Shown: piece after piece, positions 53,790 to 62,124 of the stretch
How positions within the stretch are numbered: position 1 is the stretch's first letter
How the letters are laid out: the number at the start of each line of letters is the position of its first letter
NCBI RefSeq assembly: GCF_900100455.1
Contig: NZ_FNCV01000001.1
Span: 100,764 to 164,763 of the forward strand
From: Roseospirillum parvum
Lineage (GTDB): Bacteria; Pseudomonadota; Alphaproteobacteria; Rhodospirillales; Rhodospirillaceae
DNA: 64,000 bases
Direction: 5' to 3'
Translations under genes and position numbers: made by a program
The notes under the pieces: generated by a model
What the model was told of the DNA's origin: nothing
Seen by the model: only the letters and a program-made list of their open reading frames with translations
Databases searched by the model: none

Positions 53790-54223
53790 TGGGGCAGGCT
53801 TTTCGAGAACAGGTTGAGCACCACCACCCCGGCGACGATCAGCCCGAGGCCGATCAGCGCCGGGGCATCCAGGCGCTGGCCGTGGACCAGCCAGCCGACC
53901 AGGGCGATCAGGGCCACCCCGACCCCGGCCCATATTGCATAGGCGATGCCGATGGGGATGCTCTTCAGGGTCAGCGACAGGAAGTAGAAGGCCACCCCGT
54001 AGGCGACCAGCACCACCGCTGAGGGTCCGGGGCGGGTGAACCCCTCGGCCGCTTTCAGGGCCCCCGAGCGTTTTTCGTGACTCGATAGAGCACGAAAAAC
54101 GCTCTAGATTCTTGGTGTTGCCGCAAATCGTCGTCGCGATCCGTTCCGGATCGCTCGGGATTTGCTCTGGGTGCCAATCACCTCGCTCACGATGGCGATG
54201 GCGAGAAAAAGCCAGGGCTGCAT
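53786..54223 (-). pseudogene. SMR-family multidrug efflux gene interrupted by a palindromic element
   Basis: Joined across the insertion, the frame reads MQPWLFLAIAIVSEVIGT then [17 protein letters not shown] and on to a full SMR (EmrE/QacE) protein of 109 residues, with the conserved Glu 14 in SEVIG and [11 protein letters not shown]. EmrE is 110 long. Between these parts a 108-bp element (54062-54169) adds 36 codons including one in-frame TAG, so translation from ATG 54223 stops after 39 residues. The second part (from about 54016) could start at a GTG but would lack the first helix with Glu 14. I read the gene as inactivated. Confidence 0.8.
54062..54169. repeat. 108-bp palindromic element inside the SMR gene
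   Basis: Two hairpins: arms GAGCGTTTTTCGTG and CACGAAAAACGCTC (about 54066-54103), then an outer GCAAATC/GATTTGC pair with an inner GCGATCCG/CGGATCGC stem (about 54123-54165). It ends TTTGCTCT. Length is a multiple of three but includes a stop codon. No clear target duplication is seen. Architecture (two hairpins, AGAGC/GCTCT ends) matches the element at 44873-45016, while the hairpin sequences differ. Confidence 0.75.
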
Positions 54224-54263
54224 GACGGGTCCTTGGGGAAGCCGGGATGGGGGCGCGCCGCTG

Positions 54264-54938
54264 TCACGAGGCCGGCCGGGTCAGCTCCGGCACGTCGTCG
54301 GCCAGCCCGGCCTGGCCCATCAGGCCGACCATCTGGCGCAGCCGGGCCCGCGCCTCGACCAGGGCGCTGGCGTTGGGGTCGTTGATGCCCTGGGCCAGCA
54401 GTCTGGCCAGATGGTTGGCTGCCTCGCGGGTTTCGGCGCGCAGCATCTCCTGCACCCGGACCAGTTCGCCTTCCAGGACGCGGATGCGCTTTTCCTGGCG
54501 TTCGCGCTCCTCTTCCAGGGCGCAGGCGGTCTGGCTGATCTCGGCCAGGGCGGTTTCCAGCTCGCGGGTGCGCCTTTCCAGGCGGGCCAGATCGCCCTGC
54601 ACGCTGCCCAGGACGCTCTTGCCGGTGTCGTCGCGCAGGCCAGCCAGGTGCTTGATGTACGAGGCCACGGCGGCGCCCAGGGTGTCGTAGCGGGTCGGCG
54701 GGGTGTCGGGCAGGCCGGCTGCCGACATCGCCGGGCGCATCGCCGGGTCGCGCCACAGGTGGCGCAGGGTGGCCGGGACCAGGGTGAGGGCGTCGGCCTC
54801 GGACAACGGGGCGACGATGGCCACCCAGGTGCGCAGGACGGTCTGGTTGCGGGTGTCGCCCAGGGGGCGGCCGCTTTTGATGGCCTGGCCCAGACGGCGG
54901 GCGAAGGCGGCGCGGGACTCTGGGGTGGCGGTGGACAT
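54264..54938 (-). CDS. Hypothetical protein with long coiled coil
   Basis: I do not recognise this protein. It has 224 residues: an N-terminal part (1-100) with a possible helical bundle, including RLGQAIKSGRPLGDTRNQT, then a heptad-rich coiled coil (about 112-185) of Leu, Glu and Arg, and a short C-terminal region. No signal peptide or membrane segment. ATG 54938 is the first Met of the open frame. It lies downstream of the YkgJ gene on the same strand (60-base gap). Confidence 0.65.
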   Translation of the reverse strand: MSTATPESRAAFARRLGQAIKSGRPLGDTRNQTVLRTWVAIVAPLSEADALTLVPATLRHLWRDPAMRPAMSAAGLPDTPPTRYDTLGAAVASYIKHLAGLRDDTGKSVLGSVQGDLARLERRTRELETALAEISQTACALEEERERQEKRIRVLEGELVRVQEMLRAETREAANHLARLLAQGINDPNASALVEARARLRQMVGLMGQAGLADDVPELTRPAS

Positions 54939-54998
54939 GGCGGGCTGGATGGTTGGTGGGGAGGGAAAGGTCGAGATGACCCCGGCCGGGGCGCCGGG

Positions 54999-55727
54999 TC
55001 AACCGTCCAGTTGAGGGGCCACCAGTTGGGGGGGCCGCGCGAGGTCGGCCAGCGGCGAGGGCTCGCCGGCCAGCCAGGCGGTGGCCGCCCCGGGGTCGAG
55101 CAGGCACACGGCCAGCCCCAGGGCAAGGTCGATGTCGCCGCCCAGGCCGGCCTCGGCAAGCCCCGCCTCCAGCCCGGCGGCGACGGCGTTTACCGCCAGC
55201 AGGTGGGCCCTGACCTGGGGCACGCCTTCGACCATGTGGCTGGCGTGGGCGGCCCGGCAGGCGGCCACCTCGACCGAGGCGACGGCCCGGCAGACCAGCG
55301 GCCGCAGGGGATGGACCCGGCAACTGGCCCCGTCGAGCAGCGGGCAGGGCAGGCGCTGGCGGCTGCGCGCGTCGCCGTCCAGGCCGGCCCCGGCGGCGGT
55401 CAGGTTGGCCAGCCGGCGGGCCAGCCGGCGCCGTGCCTCGGGGGCCAGGGTGGGGTCCAGGTGGCGGGCGATGATGATCACCTCGGCCACCGCGGCGGTC
55501 ACCGGGACGTGGCAGCAGAAGGGGCAGGCCGGCCCGCAGGCCACCGGGGCGGGGGGTGGCAGGATGGTTTCGGCGGCGGCGATGCCGGCCCCGGCGCGGC
55601 GCCCGGCGGCGGCCAGCAGGCGGGCCAGGGCGGCGGCGTCGCGCCCCCTGGCCAGACGGTGCCGGGTGTCGGCCGCCTGGAGTCGGTGCAGGCGCTGGAG
55701 CAGTGGCCGGAGGCCCTCCGGGCTCAC
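54999..55727 (-). CDS. YkgJ family cysteine cluster protein
   Basis: 242 residues. The CxxCC-type cluster CGPACPFCCHVPV and the later CPLLDGASCRVHPLRPLVCR match the YkgJ/Fliw-like cysteine cluster family (PF03692), which binds zinc or an Fe-S cluster; the function of these proteins is not known. The C-terminal 90 residues are Leu/Ala-rich. GTG 55727 overlaps the ruvX stop (GTGA), which fixes the start. It is translated together with RuvX. Confidence 0.78.
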   Translation of the reverse strand: MSPEGLRPLLQRLHRLQAADTRHRLARGRDAAALARLLAAAGRRAGAGIAAAETILPPPAPVACGPACPFCCHVPVTAAVAEVIIIARHLDPTLAPEARRRLARRLANLTAAGAGLDGDARSRQRLPCPLLDGASCRVHPLRPLVCRAVASVEVAACRAAHASHMVEGVPQVRAHLLAVNAVAAGLEAGLAEAGLGGDIDLALGLAVCLLDPGAATAWLAGEPSPLADLARPPQLVAPQLDG

Positions 55728-56194
55728 GGCAGGCGGCCGAGGGCGTCCAGCGCCCCTTGCAGGATCCAGGCGGCGGCGCTCTGGTCCACCTTGCCGGCCC
55801 GGCGACGGCGGCTGAGGTCCATGTCGGCGATCATCACCCGTTCCACGGCGGCGGTGGACAGCCGTTCGTCCCACAGGGCGATGGGCACCTCGCGGTGGGT
55901 CAGCAGATCGCGGGCGAACTGGCGGGTGGCCTGACAGCGCTTGCCCGGCCGGCCATCCATCTCGACCGGCCAGCCGAGCACCAGTCCGCCCACCTGGCGG
56001 CTGTCCATGGCGGCCAGCAGGGCGTCGAGGTCGGCGGCCAGGCGGCGCCGCCGGATGGTGTCCAGCGGCGAGGCGATGCGCCAGTCGGGATCGGAGACGG
56101 CCAGGCCAATGGTCCGCGTGCCGAGGTCCAGTCCCATCAGGGAGCGGCCGCGCGGGGCGGCGGCGGGCAGGTCGGCCAGGGCGTCGAGGATCAT
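55724..56194 (-). CDS. ruvX: RuvX/YqgF Holliday junction resolvase-like protein
   Basis: 156 residues of the YqgF family with an RNase H fold: LMGLDLGTRTIGLAVSD supplies the first acidic residue, VGGLVLGWPVEMDG the central strand, IALWDERLSTAAVE the later acidic block and KVDQSAAAWILQ the end. It works on pre-16S rRNA ends and on branched DNA. ATG 56194 is used. It is divergent from gatC, the arrangement in many alphaproteobacteria. Confidence 0.9.
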   Translation of the reverse strand: MILDALADLPAAAPRGRSLMGLDLGTRTIGLAVSDPDWRIASPLDTIRRRRLAADLDALLAAMDSRQVGGLVLGWPVEMDGRPGKRCQATRQFARDLLTHREVPIALWDERLSTAAVERVMIADMDLSRRRRAGKVDQSAAAWILQGALDALGRLP

Positions 56195-56321
56195 GGCGGT
56201 GGTTCCGGCAAAGCGGGCCTGGATGGTTGCCAGCCGCCCGGGCGATCAATAAAACAGGAGGAACCTGGCCGCGCCTGTGCCGCGCCGCTTCCGCCCCTTC
56301 ATTCCCAAGAGCCATACATCC

Positions 56322-56609
56322 ATGTCGCTTGACAAGAGTACGGTCCGCAGCATCGCCAATCTGGCCCGCATCGAGGTTCCCGACAGCGACCTCGACGGCC
56401 TGGCCCGGGAGCTTCAGGGCATCCTGACCTGGGTCGAGCAACTGTCGGCGGTGGATACCGACGGCGTGGCGCCGATCGCCAGCGTGGTCGACATGACCAT
56501 GGCCTGGCGCGACGACGCGGTGACCGACGGCGGCTATCCGGACAAGGTGGTGGGCGGCGCGCCCGATCCCACCGACCACTTCTTCACCGTGCCCAAGGTG
56601 GTTGAATAG
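56322..56609 (+). CDS. gatC: Glutamyl-tRNA(Gln)/aspartyl-tRNA(Asn) amidotransferase subunit C
   Basis: 95 residues of the small GatC subunit (KSTVRSIANLARIEVPDSDL at the start) that holds GatA and GatB together. The amidotransferase turns Glu-tRNA(Gln) into Gln-tRNA(Gln), used by bacteria that lack GlnRS. The ATG at 56322 begins MSLDKSTV. It is followed directly by gatA: the stop ends at 56609 and gatA starts at 56610. Confidence 0.95.
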   Translation: MSLDKSTVRSIANLARIEVPDSDLDGLARELQGILTWVEQLSAVDTDGVAPIASVVDMTMAWRDDAVTDGGYPDKVVGGAPDPTDHFFTVPKVVE

Positions 56610-58091
<1,482 letters not shown>

Positions 58092-58095
58092 GGTC

Positions 58096-59553
58096 ATGGC
58101 CTATCTCATCTCGGGCGAAAGCGGCGACTGGGAAGTGGTCATCGGGCTGGAGGTCCATGCCCAGGTGATCAGCCAGGCCAAGCTGTTCTCCGGTGCCTCG
58201 ACCGCCTTCGGGGCGGGGCCCAACAGCCAGGTCAGCTTTGTCGACGCGGCCTTCCCCGGCATGCTGCCGGTGATCAACGCCGCCTGCGTGCGTCAGGCGG
58301 TGAAGACGGGGCTTGGCCTCAAGGCCCAGATCAACCGGCGCAGCGTGTTCGCGCGCAAGAACTACTTCTATGCCGACCTGCCGGCGGGCTACCAGATCAG
58401 CCAGTACGAACTGCCCATCGTCGGGGTGGGCGAGGTGGAGATCGACCTGCCCGACGGTTCCTCCAGCATGGTCGGCATCGAGCGGCTGCACCTCGAGCAG
58501 GACGCCGGCAAGTCGATCCACGACCAGCACCCCAGCAAGTCGTTCATCGACCTCAACCGGGCCGGCGTGGCGCTGATGGAGATCGTCTCCAAGCCCGACA
58601 TGCGCAGCCCGGAAGAGGCCGGGGCCTATGTGCGCAAGCTGCGCGCCATCCTGCGCTACCTCGGCACCTGCGACGGCAACATGGAGGAAGGCAGCCTGCG
58701 TTGCGACGTCAACGTCTCGGTGCGGCGCCCGGGCGAGGGGTTGCGCACCCGCTGCGAGATCAAGAACGTCAACTCGGTGCGCTTCGTCATGCAGGCCATC
58801 GAGCACGAGGCCAAGCGCCAGGTGTCGATCTACGAGGGCGGCGGCAAGGTGGCGCAGGAAACCCGCCTGTTCGACCCCGCCAAGGGCGAGACGCGGTCCA
58901 TGCGCTCGAAGGAAGAGGCGCACGACTACCGCTACTTCCCCTGCCCGGACCTGTTGCCGCTGACCTTCGACGAGGCCTTTGTCGAGGCCATCCGGGCCGA
59001 GCTGCCCGAGTTGCCCGACGCCAAGAAGCACCGCTTCATGAGCGATCTGGGCCTGTCCGCCTACGACGCCGCGGTGCTGGTGGTGGAGCGCGAGACCGCC
59101 GACTACTTCGAACAGGTGGCCGCCGGGCGCGACGCCAAGAAGGCCGCCAACTGGGTCATCACCAACCTGTTCGGGGCCTTGAACCGGCTTGGCCTGTCGA
59201 TTGCTGAAAGTCCGGTCAGCGCCGCCAACCTGGGCCGCCTGCTGGACCTTGAGGCCGAGGGCGTGCTGTCCGGCCGGCTGGCCAAGGATGTCTTCGAGAT
59301 CATGCTGGAGAGCGGCCAGGACCCGGCGGCCATCGTCGAGGAACGGGGCCTGAAACAGGTCACCGACAGCGGCGCCATCGAGGCCGCCATCGAGCAGGTG
59401 ATGGCCGCCAACCCGGACAAGGTGGCCGAGGTCAAGGCGGGCAAGGAAAAGCTGCTCGGCTGGTTCACCGGTCAGGTGATGAAGGCGACCCAGGGCAAGG
59501 CCAACCCGCAGATGGTCAACGACCTGCTGCGCGGCAAGATCCTCGGCTCCTGA
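58096..59553 (+). CDS. gatB: Aspartyl/glutamyl-tRNA amidotransferase subunit B
   Basis: 485 residues of Gat[12 protein letters not shown] and SKLFSGAS-like blocks at the N terminus, [35 protein letters not shown], and a C-terminal YqeY/helical tail ending [14 protein letters not shown]. It activates the misacylated tRNA and uses ammonia from GatA. Start ATG 58096 follows gatA at once. The gene is complete. Confidence 0.97.
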   Translation: MAYLISGESGDWEVVIGLEVHAQVISQAKLFSGASTAFGAGPNSQVSFVDAAFPGMLPVINAACVRQAVKTGLGLKAQINRRSVFARKNYFYADLPAGYQISQYELPIVGVGEVEIDLPDGSSSMVGIERLHLEQDAGKSIHDQHPSKSFIDLNRAGVALMEIVSKPDMRSPEEAGAYVRKLRAILRYLGTCDGNMEEGSLRCDVNVSVRRPGEGLRTRCEIKNVNSVRFVMQAIEHEAKRQVSIYEGGGKVAQETRLFDPAKGETRSMRSKEEAHDYRYFPCPDLLPLTFDEAFVEAIRAELPELPDAKKHRFMSDLGLSAYDAAVLVVERETADYFEQVAAGRDAKKAANWVITNLFGALNRLGLSIAESPVSAANLGRLLDLEAEGVLSGRLAKDVFEIMLESGQDPAAIVEERGLKQVTDSGAIEAAIEQVMAANPDKVAEVKAGKEKLLGWFTGQVMKATQGKANPQMVNDLLRGKILGS

Positions 59554-59597
59554 GCGTCGCCCTGACCGTCCGGCCCGAAAGGGGCGGTGCCCCGGCC

Positions 59598-59810
59598 TCA
59601 GTCGTTGCGGTCGGCGATCTGGGTCTGGATGTCGGTGTAGAAGTTTTCCAGCTCGTCGCCCATGGTGAACACGATGACCACCAGGGCCATGGCGATGCCG
59701 GTGACGATCAGGCCGTACTCGATGGTCGTCGCGGCGTCCTCGTCGCCGGCCAGCCGGCGGGCCAGCCGACCGGCCGCTTGGCGCAGTCTGGCGCCCGGAT
59801 GCTTCAGCAT
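59598..59810 (-). CDS. Flp/Fap-type pilin
   Basis: 70 residues: a charged leader, then DEDAATTIEYGLIVTGIAMALVVIVFTMGDEL. The TIEYGLI block is the conserved start of mature Flp pilin, cut by a TadV-type prepilin peptidase just before the hydrophobic part. It would form a thin adhesion pilus with a Tad system. No tad genes are in the window. The ATG at 59810 with GGAGGGGGAA upstream is preferred to a longer start at 59861. Confidence 0.85.
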   Translation of the reverse strand: MLKHPGARLRQAAGRLARRLAGDEDAATTIEYGLIVTGIAMALVVIVFTMGDELENFYTDIQTQIADRND

Positions 59811-60007
59811 GCTTCCCCCTCCGTTTGCGGGGCTCTTTATCAAGGGGCGGGCGCCGTCCACCCCTCTCGTGGACGTCCCTCCGGGGGCGGCGTGAACGCC
59901 ATTCCCCGACCCATCCTACACCAAGATGCAGTCCGGCGCCTGTGACACAGGGCGCAGTCGGAAGGTGATTGAAGCACAGCGCCCCCGGGCGCGCAAAGGA
60001 GAGGGGC

Positions 60008-60047
60008 AAAAGGACAGCCGCGCCCTGGTCTGCCCGGGGCGCGGCTG
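60008..60047 (-). terminator. Intrinsic terminator of rpoH
   Basis: An 11-bp stem with arms CAGCCGCGCCC and GGGCGCGGCTG (60015-60025 and 60037-60047) followed on the minus strand by TCCTTTT (60008-60014). It lies 42 bases after the rpoH stop. Confidence 0.7.
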
Positions 60048-60088
60048 CTTTGGTTCGGGGAGGGCGCCGGTCAGCCGGCCGCAACCGC

Positions 60089-60994
60089 TCAGGCGCGGGC
60101 CAGCAGGGCCGCTTCGGTGCCGCGCTCCAGGGCGTTGGCGGCCTTGCGCACGGCGCTTTGCAGCTTCTCGAAGGCGCGGCTTTCGATCTGGCGGACCCGT
60201 TCGCGGCTGATCCCATACTGGGTGCCCAGTTCCTCCAGGGTGACCGGGTTTTCGGTCAGCCGGCGCTCGACGATGATGTGCCGCTCGCGGTCGTTCAGGG
60301 TATCCAGGGCCTCGGCCAGCAGGCGGCGACCCAGGTCGCGCTCCTCGCGGTCGCCCAGGCGGCTTTCCTGGTCCGGGGTGTCGTCGACCAGCAGGTCCTG
60401 GCGCTGCATCTCGCCGTCCTCGCCGACGGTCACGTTGAGCGACGAGTCGGCGCGCGACAGGCGGCGGTTCATCTCGACCACCTCGCGCTCGTTGACGCCG
60501 AGCCGGTGGGCGATCTGGCCGGCGTGCTCGGGCGACAGATCGGTGTCCTCGTAGGCGCCGAGCTGGGCCTTCAGCTTGCGCAGGTTGAAGAACAGCTTCT
60601 TCTGCGCCGCCACGGTGCCGACCTTGACCAGCGACCAGGAGTTCAGGATGTACTCGTTGATCGCCGCCTTGATCCACCACATGGCGTAGGTGGCCAGCCG
60701 GAAGCCGCGGTCGGGCTCGAACTTCTTCACCGCCCGCATCAGGCCGAGGTTGCCCTCGCTGATCAGGTCGCTGACCGGCAGGCCGTAGTAGCGATAGCCC
60801 ATGGCGATCTTGGCCACCAGACGCAGGTGGCTGGTCACCAGACGGTGCGCGGCCTCGGAGTCGTCATGCTCCAGGTAGCGCTTGGACAGCATGAATTCCT
60901 CGTCGGCAGTGAGCAGCGGATACTGCTTGATGCGTTCCATGTAGGCCGACAGACCATTCTCGCCGCTGACCATGGGAATGCTCGCGCTGCGCAT
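60089..60994 (-). CDS. rpoH: RNA polymerase sigma-32 factor RpoH
   Basis: 301 residues of the heat-shock sigma factor RpoH. Region 2 reads LISEGNLGLMRAVKKFEPDRGFRLATYAMWWI, the RpoH box QKKLFFNLRKL is at 131-141, and region 4 has EELGTQYGISRERVRQIE. It directs transcription of chaperones and proteases. ATG 60994 has a strong AAGGAGG site; a longer frame to 61096 would add 34 residues without a ribosome site. A likely sigma-70 promoter lies upstream at 61098-61126. Confidence 0.95.
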   Translation of the reverse strand: MRSASIPMVSGENGLSAYMERIKQYPLLTADEEFMLSKRYLEHDDSEAAHRLVTSHLRLVAKIAMGYRYYGLPVSDLISEGNLGLMRAVKKFEPDRGFRLATYAMWWIKAAINEYILNSWSLVKVGTVAAQKKLFFNLRKLKAQLGAYEDTDLSPEHAGQIAHRLGVNEREVVEMNRRLSRADSSLNVTVGEDGEMQRQDLLVDDTPDQESRLGDREERDLGRRLLAEALDTLNDRERHIIVERRLTENPVTLEELGTQYGISRERVRQIESRAFEKLQSAVRKAANALERGTEAALLARA

Positions 60995-61489
60995 TTCGGG
61001 CCTCCTTGGGCTCTCAGTGGTTGGGTTGGCGCTTCCCGCCTTCCGCCCCCATCGCGGTGTTGACTGAGGGGAGCATACCGGGACCGATATGGTCAAGATT
61101 AAAAGCCGAGTCTTTCAATTAGTTAAGATTCACAGCATGTTGAGGCTTCGGGGGGTGAGGGGGGGGCGGTGCCGCCCTGTGGCGGCCGGGGAGCAGCTTT
61201 TTTCGAATCAGTTGAATCTACGTCCGGCGGCGCGGTTTGGATCACCGGCCGCCGAGAGGGGGCGCCGAGGCCCGGGGCGGGTTGGGCGGCGGGGTGCTGA
61301 TGTCTTGAAAATCAAGGGCTTGGCCCAGGCGCCATATCTTCGCCATATTCCCCGGCGAGAGTCTGTGCTGGCCCTCCAGCGCTTGTTCGCGGCGCTCCAC
61401 GGAGGACCGGTCCGGGCGCTCCGGGCCTGCCTCAGCCGCCATGCGATGGACCGTGCCCAGCGATGCCTATTCCGACCCAGGGAGAAGGG
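60995..61489. other. Gene-free stretch between rpoH and cytochrome c genes
   Basis: A 495-base divergent gap. It holds the rpoH ribosome site, the candidate rpoH promoter (61098-61126) in a markedly AT-rich patch, and the GGGAGAAGGG ribosome site of the cytochrome. Open frames across it (61089-61580 plus, 61242-61442 minus) have no ribosome site or recognised sequence. Confidence 0.6.
61098..61126 (-). promoter_or_regulatory. Candidate sigma-70 promoter of rpoH
   Basis: On the minus strand TTAACT (61126-61121) and TTTAAT (61103-61098) lie 17 bases apart in an AT-rich patch, about 100 bases upstream of the rpoH ATG. A near -10 box with five of six consensus bases supports it. Confidence 0.45.
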
Positions 61490-62023
61490 ATGTCCGCGGT
61501 TCGCCGCCGGCCCGCCGTGTGCCAGCATCCGAAAGCATACCCGGCGAAAGCATACCCGGAGCCGGTGTCGGGAGCGGTGATGATGGTCACCGCCACGCTG
61601 ATCGTGGGCACACTGGCCACGGTCGCCCCGGTGAGCACATCCGGGGCCCTGGCCCAGGACGCGGCGCGCGGCGCCCGGCTGGCCGCCGAGCACTGTGCCC
61701 GCTGCCACTATCTGACCCCCGAACTGGGCAACAGCGACATTGGCCCCGGGCTGGTCGGGGTGACGAACCGGCCGCCGGGCAGCGGCGCCGCCGGCCCCGG
61801 GCCGGCCAACGACTCGTACCCCTATGGCGAGGACTTCAAGCAGGCGATGGCCCTCAACCCGTGGCAGTGGACCGGGCAGACCCTGGATGCCTACATCCGC
61901 GATCCGACCCTGTTCCTGCGCCAGCGCCTGGGCCGCAAGGAGGCCCGCAGCAAGATGACCTACAAGATCCCCGATCCCGGGGATCGGGCCGACATCATCG
62001 AGTTCCTGCGCCAGTTGCGCTGA
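61490..62023 (+). CDS. Class I cytochrome c family protein
   Basis: 177 residues with one haem-c site CARCH (Cys 69, Cys 72, His 73) and a likely distal Met ligand in KMTYKIPDP near residue 157. A hydrophobic stretch (about 29-56, ending SGALAQ) serves as an export signal, so it is a soluble or membrane-tethered periplasmic electron carrier. ATG 61490 has GGGAGAAGGG just upstream; an ATG at 61580 with GGGAG upstream is a plausible alternative that leaves out a charged N terminus containing a 15-bp tandem duplication (KAYPA, KAYPE). The redox partners are unknown. Confidence 0.8.
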   Translation: MSAVRRRPAVCQHPKAYPAKAYPEPVSGAVMMVTATLIVGTLATVAPVSTSGALAQDAARGARLAAEHCARCHYLTPELGNSDIGPGLVGVTNRPPGSGAAGPGPANDSYPYGEDFKQAMALNPWQWTGQTLDAYIRDPTLFLRQRLGRKEARSKMTYKIPDPGDRADIIEFLRQLR

Positions 62024-62124
62024 TCAAGTTGCGCTGACGCGCCGCGCCGCGCCGATGGCGGCGGGCGGAGCGGGCCGGCCATGCTCGAACAAGGCCCGCC
62101 CCGCCCTGGCTCTGCCGGTCCGGG

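Noticed and set aside
61021..61095. TTGACC...TATGCT upstream of rpoH as its promoter
   Set aside because: The spacing is only 13 bases; the TTAACT-N17-TTTAAT pair just upstream fits better.
61242..61442. 66-residue minus-strand frame in the rpoH-cytochrome gap
   Set aside because: No ribosome-binding site and no recognised sequence; plausible composition alone is not enough.
61089..61580. 163-residue plus-strand frame before the cytochrome gene
   Set aside because: Basic, low-complexity, no ribosome site, and it overlaps the cytochrome start in another frame.
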